DNA of 64,000 nt from Fistularia commersonii (taxonomy: Eukaryota > Chordata > Actinopteri > Syngnathiformes > Fistulariidae): NCBI GenBank assembly GCA_037954325.1, contig JBBMNZ010000006.1, positions 2,177,001 to 2,241,000 of the forward strand, written 5' to 3'. Of the stretch, positions 42,486-51,614 are shown in pieces; position 1 is the stretch's first letter; each line of letters begins with the position of its first letter. The notes below the pieces were generated by a model. The model was not told the origin of the DNA and did no database searches. It saw only the letters and a list, made by a program, of their open reading frames with translations. The position numbers were made by a program, and so were the translations under genes.

Positions 42486-42627
42486 CATACACACACCTGC
42501 TTTTAGGAAACCCGAGCCGCCGCCTCCTCCTCGCCTCGGAAGCGGTGTTATGACACGTCGGGACAAAAGGCCTGGTTCTGGTTGTGTATCACGCAACGGC
42601 GTGGCGTTCCGGACCGCCGGATGAGTC

Positions 42628-42630
<3 letters not shown>

Positions 42631-42671
<41 letters not shown>
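42631..42671. repeat. (CGG)n microsatellite, ~13-14 units
   Basis: A perfect CGG trinucleotide run. An open frame across it reads poly-Ala on one strand and poly-Arg on the other; neither looks like a gene. A run of about 22-23 A lies at 42,852-42,874. Confidence 0.95.
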
Positions 42672-42672
<1 letters not shown>

Positions 42673-42959
42673 GTCAACCGGGGGAAAAAAAAAAAGCGAA
42701 TAAAAGAAAGGAAGGTGGTTTCGCGCGCCGGTGTTTGCGCCGCGTCATTGTGTTTATCGCGCTTTTTCGTACACACAGATTGATACAATGGCTGGAGGCT
42801 GATAAAGAGACGGCGTTTTCCACGCACAATGGGAGCCGGTTGGGGGGGAAGAAAAAAAAAAAAAAAAAAAAAAAATCGGCGCTTCCCAGCCAGCTGCAGC
42901 TGCAAAAAATAAAAATAAAAAAAAACAAAATAAATTAAAAAAAAAAAAACAGGAAGCTG

Positions 42960-43660
42960 GTAGGGACCACTCCAACATGGCTGCTGTTTCTAGGTCACCC
43001 AAATTTTTGTTTTAGGGCCCCGGGGTGCAGGGTAAACTGTGCAACTGTTTCCATTAGGGAATTGGAAATGGGATGCACCTGAGGTGACCTTTGACCCCAA
43101 GAACCCCCCACCACCACCAGCACTACCACTAACTGCCCCGGTGTGGACTTCAGGCAACTCGCAGGTTCTCTATTGTTTAGGCGATGGGTCTGGACGGAAA
43201 CAATGTTTGGGGAAAGTGAATTTTCTGGAAGGACAACGCTGTCGCCCCAAGATTAGCTGACCTAGCTGACACCCCGATGATGGCGGATGACAATGGCGCC
43301 TCTTCTCAGAATTTGAGTTAGAGGCCCCTGTTCACGTGACCATTTTCAGGCCAAAAAAAAACAGTACATGTACTCTTCACAAGAAGGACTCTGTCTGCAA
43401 GAGGTATCTTGGAATGGGCACGGCTTAGGAGTTCACTCAGTCTACATAACATGGAACCGTAAAAAGACCCCGCCTCGGAGTGGTGGTGCAAGGAAATGAG
43501 GTCCTAATTCTGAGAAAAGATCAAGTTCTTGGAAAGGTAGTAACCACTCAAATGGGGTAGGGTAGTGGACTTCTGCTAAGGACAAAGTTTTTAAAAAATA
43601 TTGACAGCCTCTCACCGTGTTGTGGTTCACAACCGCACGGGGAAATGCATTTCAGGCGAT
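42960..43660. other. Single-copy stretch, no gene seen
   Basis: Short frames only (to 73 codons at 43,039-43,260), without a recognisable domain. Confidence 0.4.
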
Positions 43661-43669
43661 TGGATTTAA

Positions 43670-43800
43670 ACCAGATTGCAGTGGACAGCAGCCGCTACCT
43701 CGAAGCAAGACTGTCCCTGGTTAGATTCTGTCCGGGTTCTCTCTAGTTGCTTGTACCTACCTCGGTTCTCTGGACGCCAGTTGAAAACTGGTATGCTCAC
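43670..43800 (+). mobile_element. Diverged SINE-like head
   Basis: GCAGTGGACAGCAGCCGCTA, CCTCGAAGCAAGACTGTCCC, TGGTTAGATTC aligns by eye with the GTGGTTAGC...CAAGAAGGTCC...GGTTCGATTC head of the family. The body is lost. Confidence 0.4.
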
Positions 43801-43839
43801 CAAGGGAGCGGGTGGGTGGGTTGACCATAACAACAATGG

Positions 43840-43905
43840 CCGACTCCAGAGTACTCCAGAGTACCCTGGAGTACTTCTAAGTACTCCAGATTACTTCAGC
43901 TGAAG
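43840..43905. repeat. AGTACT palindrome cluster, second site
   Basis: CAGAGTACTCCAGAGTACCC, TGGAGTACTTCTAAGTACTC, CAGATTACTTCAGCTGAAGT, the same kind of sequence as 37,780-37,905, about 6 kb away. Confidence 0.75.
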
Positions 43906-44214
43906 TGCACAGTGTGCATTCCCTTCAGAGTAGACCCTCCTGTTGTCCAGGGTCACTTCCCTTCATGGCCGGGCGGTACAAATACTTGATCAACGGCCTT
44001 TGTTGATGTTTACACTCGCTGCATTGAGACAGGAAGTATCTCAATGCGCGTTTTGGTCCATCACTAAATCGCAGCTCCAACTTCTGGACAGTCATATGTA
44101 CTTCTGATTTTCTGGTGTTTCCTATGGTTTTGCTTGCCGAGTGCACGTGGGGCGGTTTGAAACCGTCGTTGTTGTTTACATAAGACTCATTCTCCATATC
44201 CCCTGTTTTTTTAG

Positions 44215-44370
44215 GGTATATTCCCGCGGCAACGTGACTTCAGGCTACAGGCCTGCCTTGTATCCTACCCCGTTTCTAGTTGTTTTTCACACGGACATAC
44301 AAGTCACCGTTCCGCGCTACAGGAGATCACAACACTACGATGAGCGATCGATCGTGAAGGTTTTGTGTCG
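44215..44370. repeat. Dispersed repeat pair with 46,160-46,310
   Basis: CCTTGTATCCTACCCCGTTT, TTGTTTTTCACACGGACATA, CAAGTCACCGTTC and GAGCGATCGA are matched at 46,160-46,310 with moderate divergence and in the same orientation. Confidence 0.65.
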
Positions 44371-44654
44371 CCGCCCGAGAGGTCAAAGGTCAAGATGTTC
44401 ACATTTTGAAATGAAAAAAGAGCTCTGTGTTTTTAAAAACAGCTGCTCCTTCTAACGGTACCTAGTCTTGCTCTCGGCCGGTGCTTCATATTTCACGCTG
44501 AGATGGGCCTCATTTCATTTTGTGCGCGTGGAGAACTGAATTTAGGGCTGCACTACTTTAATTATGTTGGCCGCTGAGAGAGTGGGGATAATGTCCTGAG
44601 TGCAGATATTTTATGTTCTGGTTTTAATTCTTAAGAGTAATACATGGACAGGAA

Positions 44655-45210
44655 TGTTCTTCTTCTTTTCCTTCGGGCCGCTCCCTTCGTGGGTCGCAAC
44701 ACCAACTTCCCTTCTAACACCAACTTGTCAGTTCCAACCAGATCTTCACTGTCCACGTTCCAGACCATCTCAGTCTGACTTCCAGAACATCTAACTCCCA
44801 ACAAGAACCTCAACATCTCCATCTCAGCTGCTTCAGTGTCCCCAAACCAGACGCTTCACCTTCTCCACCTCTTCCTTTCGTTCCTGTCCGACACTTTTCC
44901 CCGCCCTCTCTGGCCTGCTGGAACAAGTTCCTTCACCTCGTCTCCACCCTGTCCGTTACTCTGAACTGTTGACCCCAAGTACTCAAACTCCTCCGCAAAC
45001 TCCTCCGACTTCTTTAACGCCACTCCCTGTAGCCTCCCTGTTCCACTTGGATGTATTCTGTCTTGCTTCAGCTAGCCTTCATTCCTCTTCTTTCCAGGAG
45101 TGTACCTCCAGCTACCTCGGTTGTCCTCCACCTGCCCCCTACGTTCACCCCTCGTCACGATGTCATCTGCCAAAACATCACGGCTAACGGAGATTCCTTG
45201 CGTTGACGGC
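44655..45210 (-). pseudogene. RTE-type LINE fragment including the RT catalytic FADD remnant
   Basis: In minus orientation the 3' end (CCTTCGGGCCGCTCCCTTCG with TTCTTCTTC to its left) is followed upstream by a frameshifted version of the C-terminal RT region (MEMLRFLLGVR is readable). Near 45,156-45,178 the minus strand encodes V-M-F-(2-nt shift)-A-D-D-I-V, the reverse transcriptase catalytic motif. It is 5'-truncated with many frameshifts and stops, hence inactive. It is a longer copy than the one at 50.4 kb but more decayed. Confidence 0.78.
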
Positions 45211-46080
45211 GTGTCCGTCGCCTTGACCAACTTGTAGGGGCTCGTTTTTGGTACGAGATTTTTTTATACCACCCGACAGAAACCAAATGTTAAGAAAATT
45301 TGGGTCGTTCCGTGGTACAAAATGTGCTGCCTGCCAACGTTTCTGGGAAACTAGCGGATTAGCAAGCGAGAGCCGTGAAGGTAGCCTGTTCTCCCCCATT
45401 AAAAGACCTTTTCGTGGAGTTTAAAAACTCGACTCCCGGTGTTACAGGAAGCCGCGGTGCCTCTTTCTCCGATCCGGTCGAGAGCCGAGCTGCTGAATTT
45501 TGAATGAGCCGCCGTCTCGTTGCGCTTTCGCCGGCGAGCGAGGGAGTTACTCGTCTCTCGTCTCTGTTACACGGAAAAGAAAAAAAAAAACGCTGCCGCC
45601 GACAACGGCGTGTCAAAATTGGTGCTTCAGAGGGCAGGAATTTGATTTCGTCAGTGCGGCGGCCCGAGTTCTCCGCTTGTGTCGGCCGCGCCGCTTCCAG
45701 AGCCGTGTTTCGAAACTCGTCTTAAGAGAAGCAGAAAAATACATATCGCTGCATGTATTTGCAGTGACAGGCGAGGCTTCTGCTACCGGTATTTCCCTTC
45801 TGCTGCAACCGCTTCCTTAGAATTCAGCCATTCATTATTTATACGCCCGTGCACTCGGGGCCTCGGAGGGGTGGGGGGGGCCAATCCGGGCGGACGGGAG
45901 GCGGGGTTTGACCCTGTCAATCACGGGGTCAACGCAAAGAGACGTCCAGACATTCCATGTCTCGTTCGCGCCGACGGACTGGTGAAGCGACCGATTGATT
46001 TGGGACTACGGCAGGAAGACAAAGGGTGGAAGAGAACCACTAGAACCCTCTTGTTGTAAGGCAAGAGTTCGATCCACTGG
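45211..46080. other. GC-rich single-copy stretch, no gene seen
   Basis: Frames of 73-126 codons (45,500-46,059) overlap on the plus strand in several frames without a known domain. Confidence 0.4.
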
Positions 46081-46084
46081 TTTT

Positions 46085-46140
46085 GGAACGTGGGAGGAAG
46101 AACGGGGGGAACCTGGAGAGAACCCAGACGGGAGAATATT
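46085..46140 (-). mobile_element. SINE-like body fragment (minus)
   Basis: GAACGTGGGAGGAAGAACGG, GGGAACCTGGAGAGAACCCA is the complement of the TGGGTTCTCTCC...TTCCTCCCAC segment of the SINE-like body. Confidence 0.5.
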
Positions 46141-46159
46141 TACCTGACTGCGCCTGCGA

Positions 46160-46310
46160 CAGGCTAGCCTTGTATCCTACCCTGCTTCCGCTTGTTTTTC
46201 GTGCGGGCATACAAGTCACCGTTCTGCACAGTTGGAGACCCCGTCCTCTGGCGTCACGACGTAGCTAAGAAAACTACGATTAGCGATCGACCGCGAGCTT
46301 TGGCGGACGG
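46160..46310. repeat. Dispersed repeat pair with 44,215-44,370
   Basis: CCTTGTATCCTACCCTGCTT, CTTGTTTTTCGTGCGGGCAT, ACAAGTCACCGTTCTG and TAGCGATCGACCGCGAG match the earlier copy. Confidence 0.65.
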
Positions 46311-46474
46311 CATTGACTTTCGTATCTTTCAGGAAGGGACTTCTAACCACCGGTTGTTGATTGTCCGTCTGGTTCACATGGGCGAGAAGGAACTCCGGGA
46401 CCTCCAGGCCAGACACAGGATCTGTGCCCAAAAAAGATGCACCTCGGCTGGCCTGGACAGCCTGGCCGTCTGTC

Positions 46475-46608
46475 CCCCCACCTTCTATTCACATAGGCGA
46501 CTCTTGAGCTCCAGGTCCTGCGGGCCTTCACAAGGAACTATCCTGGGACCTTCTTGCTGAGGGGCGAGAAGGTCCACTGTGCTGACCACTGTGCCAAGCC
46601 CATGACAA
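46475..46608 (-). mobile_element. SINE-like head (minus)
   Basis: On the minus strand it reads GCTTGGCACAGTGGTCAGCA, CAGTGGACCTTCTCGCC, CCTCAGCAAGAAGGTCCC, an A-box-like and leader arrangement as in the other copies. Confidence 0.5.
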
Positions 46609-46654
46609 ATCAATTAATCAATAAATAAATGGCACTGGGGGGGACCAGAGCAGG

Positions 46655-46790
46655 GAAACATGATGACTCCACACAGAGTGAACCCAAGATAGGATCGGAG
46701 CCAGGAACCTTCCTGCCTTGAGACATCGCTGACCTAGATGATCCTTGTTGTTGTGAAGCAAAAGCACTAACCATTGGATCCACTCCTATT
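46655..46790 (-). mobile_element. SINE-like head (minus), second copy
   Basis: On the minus strand it reads AATGGTTAGTGCTTTTGCTT, CACAACAACAAGG, TTCCTGGCTCCGATCC, CTCTGTGTGGAGTCATCATG. Adjacent to and in the same orientation as the preceding head. Confidence 0.5.
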
Positions 46791-47212
46791 TAAAAGGAGG
46801 GTGGGGGTGAAAACAAACACATCCCGTTTGCCCAGAAACTTAATTTAAACTGACCCGAAGTGTTTATTTGTCATGTATATCCGGTCTTCGTTGGACTTTC
46901 CGAGTACTTTTGCTGCCCGAAACCCTTCCAGAGTGCGTTAGTAGGCGGACGGAGTCGTGACGTAACGCTGTGGAAAATCTCAATTTGCAATCAGATCGAC
47001 TTCTCCGATGAATCACACGGATTACGTCAGGACCCGTCCGAGCCCCTCGATGATTTTGATTTCGATCTCGGGGGGGTCGGCGGGTGTTTATAGTACTTGT
47101 TCCGATTTTTTGGCGGTTTCTTCGCAGACGAGCGTGTAATTTTCATAGTTTGGGCAAACTCGTTTTCAATTCTGGATCTTGGATCGGGACCTGGAAGCAA
47201 TCATCACCTGAA

Positions 47213-48056
47213 CCCCTTGACTAGCATAGCATGTAGCTCAGATACAAGCTAGCTATTCCCTGTTTGCACCCAAAGTGCACTTTAAGGATCTACATTTGCT
47301 ACCGGAAGTAGCCTTGAGATTTACTAAAGGGGACTCAAAATAAAAGTACACATCCGACCACCCAAAAGGGAATTGGAACCCGGTTCCTCTTGATTGACGA
47401 CTGGATTGCCCTCCACCCAAACTCCTTGACAAGCATAGCATGTAGCTCAGATACAAGCTAGCTCTTCCCTGTATTCACCCAAAGTGCACTGCAAGTATCT
47501 ATACTGATGTACTGCACTTGCTACGGGAAGTATACTTAAGATTTACTAAAGGGGACTCAAAATGAAAGTACACATCCGACCCCCCAAAAGGGAATCGGAA
47601 CCCAGTTCCTCTTGATTGACGATTGGATTGCCCTGCACCCAAACTCCTTGACTAGCATAGCATGTAGCTCAGATACAAGCAAGCTATTCCCCATATTAAC
47701 CCAAAGTGCACTTCAAGTATCTCCACTTGCTACAGGAGGTAGCCTTGAGATTTACTTAACGGGACAAAATAAAAGTACTCCCCCGACCCCCCAAAAGGGA
47801 ATAGGAACCCGGTTCCTCTTGATTGACGATTGGATTACCCTGCACCCAAACTCCCTGACTAGCATAGCATGTAGCTCAGATACAAGCAAGCTATTCCCCA
47901 TATTAACCCAAAGTGCACTTCAAGTATCTACACTTGCTACAGGAAGTAGCCTTGAGATTTACTTAACGGGACAAAATAAAAGTACTCCCCCGACCCCCCA
48001 AAAGGGAATCGGAACCCGGTTCCTCTTGATTGACGATTGGATTGCCCTGCACCCGA
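47213..48056. repeat. Tandem array, 4 x ~207-222 bp
   Basis: CCTTGACTAGCATAGCATGT or variants start near 47,215, 47,424, 47,646 and 47,853. Each unit contains AGCTCAGATACAAGC, ACCCAAAGTGCACTT, CTTGAGATTTACT, ATAAAAGTAC, CCCAAAAGGGAAT.GGAACC and TCTTGATTGACGA.TGGATT. The last two copies are in phase at 207 bp (69 codons) and leave a 156-codon plus frame (47,612-48,082) that starts at TTG and has no known domain. Confidence 0.92.
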
Positions 48057-48079
48057 TCTGTCCAGGACCTCCAACCATT

Positions 48080-48220
48080 TAATTCTTCTTCGGGCTGCTT
48101 CCTTCAGGGGTCAACTTCCTCCGTCTGACCCCGTTCTCTGTATCCTCTTCTCTCGCACCAACTCACTTCAACTCCGTCCATAAATCTTCTCCTTGGTCTT
48201 CTTCTTCTTCCAACCACTGA
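48080..48220 (-). mobile_element. RTE-type LINE 3' end (minus)
   Basis: CTTCTTCGGGCTGCTTCCTT, CAGGGGTCAACTTCCTCCGT, CTGACCCCGTTCTCTGTATC, CCATAAATCTTCTCCTTGGT matches the 3' end of the copy at 50.54-50.66 kb. Only about 140 bp are retained. Confidence 0.7.
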
Positions 48221-49320
48221 TTTAATTATTGGAGCCTTCTTTTTTTTTTTTTTTTTATTTGTGTTTTCAGTGTCGGCGCACGCTGGCTAGCCCCCCCGGT
48301 CCGCGGCGCGCTGTTTTTTTTTTCATCTTCCGCACATACCTCAGGTGCAGCGAGGGGGTAATCCGTGACAGATGCGCCGGCGGGGCAGGGGTTGGGGGTT
48401 GCGGGGGTACGAAAACAGGGAGGCATTAGCAAGGGAAAGGGTCGGGGGGTCGGGGGGGTCGGAGGACCCGTCGGGGTCGGTTCGAGTCGTGCCGTTGTTC
48501 CGTCGGCTAGCGCGGGTACCGTGAAGACGTCTCGTAGCATCTAGCGTTCCGGACGGCTAGCTTCACCCCTTTCTTGCACCCCCACCTGCTCATCACAAAC
48601 AGGGTCCACTCTGTCTGGCCCCCAGCTGTTTGGCCACAGATGGGCGGCTTCCTGTCAAGAGACTTTTCCAGATGTAAAGGGTCCTCCGCCCTCCTCCTCC
48701 CTGCTTTCCTTTCACCGCCTTTCTTCCCCCCGACTCTTTCTTTCCCACCCCTCCGGTGTTTCGCCGGGTCCAAATCATCAAAGCTCAATCTGCACTCCTT
48801 TTCCCTTTAGCGCTCTGTCCCTTTAGCTTCGCGTGTCCCTTTCTTTTTATTTTGAAACCTTCCCAACGATCATGCCGTGAAAGTGGACGCCGCCGGACAT
48901 GGAAAATTAAAAAAAAAAAGACCCGTTTGAACAAACGCTCGCCTCCCGCCGCGATGCCGGCGGTTGATTAGAAAATAAAGAATAAAACCGCGCAGCTGCT
49001 GCCGCGCCGAGACAACAACACCGCGGTCTGCGACGTGTTAGCCACGTCGGAATCGGACAGCTGGTCGCGAAGGACGCGCGGATTTTCCGTGGACGGCGTC
49101 ACGTGACGAATCGGGAGAGGACCGAGGTTAAGCCGCTAAGCTAATCACATGCCTACCCGTCCACGGGGCTTAGCTAGCTAGCTAGTGACCCAGCGCCTTG
49201 TTTTTTTGGGAACATCCCTTCCTCTCAGGTGGGGTTGACTCACCGCCAGATCATAACCTTTTTTTCTCTTTTTGTTTTCGCAACTAGCAGTTTGGAGGAC
49301 AGTCTACGCCCACCTCTTTT
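48221..49320. other. Single-copy, GC-variable stretch, no gene seen
   Basis: Poly-T at 48,239-48,255; a G-rich GGGTCGG run at 48,438-48,482; GCTAGCTAGCTAGCTAG-type run near 49,171-49,184. Frames up to 104 codons show no recognisable domain. Confidence 0.4.
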
Positions 49321-49630
49321 TACATTACATTTGGCGGACGCTTTTATCCAAAGCGACTTACGATAGAGGACATAAGGACTGCAAATACACTTGCAAATGC
49401 ACAGGAAATATACAGAACAGTAAGCTTGGGTTAGTGTTTTTTTTTTTTGGGACAGACTGCATAGCCTACCTTGCTGCCTAACCTGATCTGGGGCATCAGC
49501 GCAGTAAAAAGTCCTGAAAGAGAACAGTTTTTACCTGTTTCTTGAAGGTTGAGAGAGATGATGCTAGTCTTGTTTGTTCCACCACTGAGGTAGTAGAACT
49601 GAGAACAGTTTTGTCTGAGATCGCTTAGAG

Positions 49631-50181
49631 CAGCGGTTCTTAACCTGGGGTTCGGCGGAGGTCAAGACACACATTGGTGATGACATCACCGGCCGCAGGT
49701 GATCACGCTACATAGCTTAGCATATCCGTGCTGCAGGGATTTCGGCGCGCTCAGTTGTAGTAACTTGTGATGGTACGTCATGTGATTTCTTTCTAAATAT
49801 TTTAATCCCTTCGTACTGATTATGTCGGGCAAAAAAAGAAAGCGGTCGGAAGAACACGTACAATACGGATTCACATGTATGACGGAACGCGATTGGAATC
49901 GATGTCCTAACCGCGTGATTTGGAACGACAAGATGAGCAATTCTAGTCCGGCACCGGCAAAACTAAGGGAAGGCTTCCTTCAGCTGCATGGAGATGGGAG
50001 CTACAAGAACATAGCGCTTGCTGGATTCAAGGTGAAGGGAGCCAGATTCCATGAAAAGGCTACTCCGCCTGTTCTTTGTACCCATCGACGAACCGATCCT
50101 CCATCCAATAAAGAAGGGTTCGGTGAATGCGCATGTAGAACAGGTGGGGTTCAGTACCTCCGACAAGGTTAAGAACCACTG
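49631..50181 (+). mobile_element. Internally deleted hAT element, 551 bp, with 8-bp target duplication
   Basis: The left end CAGCGGTTCTTAACCT pairs with the inverted right end AGGTTAAGAACCACTG (one mismatch in 16). GCTTAGAG is present on both sides (49,623-49,630 and 50,182-50,189), a perfect 8-bp target-site duplication typical of hAT elements. It keeps the start of a transposase ORF and then jumps to the 3' end, so it is non-autonomous. It lies inside the L2/CR1-like LINE. Confidence 0.9.
49822..50172 (+). pseudogene. N-terminal remnant of a hAT (ZBED-like) transposase
   Basis: The 116-codon frame starts MSGKKRKRSEEHVQYGFT, CMTERD, and continues KMSNSSPAPAKLRE, LHGDG, a BED-finger region found in hAT transposases and the host ZBED5-like proteins derived from them. 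Two expected metal ligands look lost: the second Cys of the CPxC pair is Arg (CPNR) and the His of LREHF is Gly (LREGF). Residues after about 75 (KVKGARFHEKAT...) run into the element's 3' end instead of a catalytic domain. The protein would not be a functional transposase. Confidence 0.8.
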
Positions 50182-50397
50182 GCTTAGAGCGAGCAAAAGG
50201 TACCGCAAGTAGGTTTGTATTAGAGGAACGCAGCTCTCTGCCGGGAACTCAAGGTCTTATCATTTGGTTCAGATATGCTGGACCTGTTCCTGAGGTGGTT
50301 TTGAACTACTGGTAGCCGGTGCAACTGGACGAACAGAGGTGTAACATGAGCCTTTTTGGGTTGAGTGAATACCAACCGTGCTGCAGCATTCTGTACC

Positions 50398-50534
50398 TTC
50401 TTCTTCTTCTTCTTCTTCTTCTTCTTCTTCTTCTTCTTCTTCTTCTTCTTCTTCTTCTTCTTCTTCTTCTTCTTCTTCTTCTTCTTCTTCTTCTTCTTCT
50501 TCTTCTTCTTCTTCTTCTTCTTCTTCTTCTTCTT
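50398..50534. repeat. Perfect (TTC)n / (GAA)n, ~45 units
   Basis: 137 bp of uninterrupted TTC on the plus strand. It forms the 3' tail of the minus-strand RTE insertion. The poly-Lys, -Glu, -Arg, -Leu, -Phe and -Ser frames over it are artefacts. Confidence 0.97.
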
Positions 50535-51175
50535 GTGTCGCCACAGCGAGTCAACTTTCTCCATCTAACCCTATTCTCTGGATCCTCCTCTCTCAAACCT
50601 TCATATCCTCTCTCACTACGTCCATAAATCTTCTCTTTGGTCTTCCTCCAGACCTCTTGCCTGGCAGCTCCAATTCCAGCACCCGTCTACCAATATATTC
50701 TCTATCCCTCCTCTGTCCATGACCCAACCATCTCAGTCTGGCTTCTCTGACCTTCTCTCCAAAACATCTAACATGTGCTGTTCCTCTGATAGACTCATTC
50801 CTGATCCTCTCCATCCTGGTCACTCCCAAAGAGAACCTCAACATCTTCATCTCTGCAACCTCTAGTTCTGCCTGCTGTCTTTTGGTCATTGGAACAGTTT
50901 CGGGTCCAAACATCATCGCTGGTCTCACCACTGACTTGTACACCTTTCCTTTTATTCTGGCTGAAAGTCTTCTATCTCTTCGTACCCCTGACACTTTTCT
51001 CCACCCATTCCAACCTGCTTGGACCCGTCTCTTCACCTCTTTTCCACACTCTCCGTTGCTCTGGACTGTTGACCCTAAGTACCTGAAATCCTCCAGCTTC
51101 TTGATCTCCACTCCCTGTAGCCTCACCGTTCCACCAGAGTTCCTCTCATTCACACACATATATTCTGTCTTGGTA
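50535..51175 (-). pseudogene. RTE reverse transcriptase C-terminal region, one frameshift
   Basis: One long minus frame reads EYMCVNERNSGGTVRLQGVE, KLEDFRYLGSTVQSNGECGK, VKRRVQAGWNGWRKVSGV, AEMKMLRFSLGVTRM, RNESIRGTAHVRCFGEKVRE, RLRWLGHGQRRD, SGGRPKRRFMDVVREDMKV, the classical post-catalytic part of a fish RTE ORF2. A small deletion near 50,595 shifts the frame, and the last residues (REEDPENRVRWRKLTRCGDT) follow in the next frame up to the GAA tail. The catalytic domain and endonuclease are absent. Confidence 0.9.
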
Positions 51176-51360
51176 CAGCATTCTGTACCATCTGCAGTGG
51201 TTTTATTGCACAAGCAGGTCGTCCAGCTAGGAGGGAGTTGCAGTAGTCCAGGCGGGAGATGAACCAATAGCTGTGCCGACTGTTGGGTCAGGTAGGGTCT
51301 GATTTTCTGAATGTTGTGCAGCACAAATCTGCGGGTCCGGGCAGTTGAAGTAATATGGTT

Positions 51361-51391
51361 CGACCCCCTTCGGCATTCCCGAAGGGGGTCG
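51361..51391. repeat. Perfect 13-bp hairpin with 5-nt loop
   Basis: CGACCCCCTTCGG (51,361-51,373), loop CATTC, CCGAAGGGGGTCG (51,379-51,391). It is GC-rich and would be very stable as a stem-loop. Confidence 0.9.
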
Positions 51392-51614
51392 GCCCTCCTC
51401 GGTACCACTCCGACGCGACTGTACCCTCCGCTTGGGAATGGAGAGAGAAATTTGGAAATTGACGAATCTATACCTTCCCTTCCGGTGGTTTGAAAGCAGC
51501 GCGAGATCTCAGCACCCTAAAGGAGCGTTTCGCTCGCACAAAGACAAGAATTCCAGGAATGTACACTCCGACAGTAGCCGGTTGTTTACTCGGTTTAAGA
51601 GGCAGCGCGTCGTA

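Larger units (their letters stand above)
50398..51175 (-). mobile_element. 5'-truncated RTE LINE insertion with 14-bp target duplication
   Basis: CAGCATTCTGTACC is present at both sides (50,384-50,397 and 51,176-51,189), a 14-bp target-site duplication. The minus-strand 3' tail is the (GAA)n tract. The insertion interrupts the L2/CR1-like LINE. At about 778 bp it holds only the region after the RT active site, as expected of 5' truncation during target-primed reverse transcription. Its coding frame is the best preserved of the RTE copies in the window. Confidence 0.93.
49322..51350 (-). mobile_element. L2/CR1-like LINE, 3' half, split by two insertions
   Basis: The minus-strand 3' end reads AAGTCGCTTTGGATAAAAGC, GTCCGCCAAATGTAATGT, a terminus shared by many fish LINEs of this group. 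Upstream, minus-strand translation gives VQNAAARLVFTQPKKAHVTP, LFVQLHRLPV (near 50,300-50,396) and HNIQKIRPYLTQQSAQLLVH (near 51,260-51,330), which are the conserved C-terminal RT segments of L2/CR1-type elements. The two segments are separated by an RTE insertion, and a hAT element splits the 3' part. The RLDYCNSLL-type segment is degenerate and frames are broken, so it is inactive. Confidence 0.75.

Noticed and set aside
50220..50722. Frames of poly-Lys, poly-Glu, poly-Arg, poly-Leu, poly-Phe and poly-Ser
   Set aside because: All six are the six-frame reading of one (TTC)n tract. Only the flanking LINE residues are meaningful.
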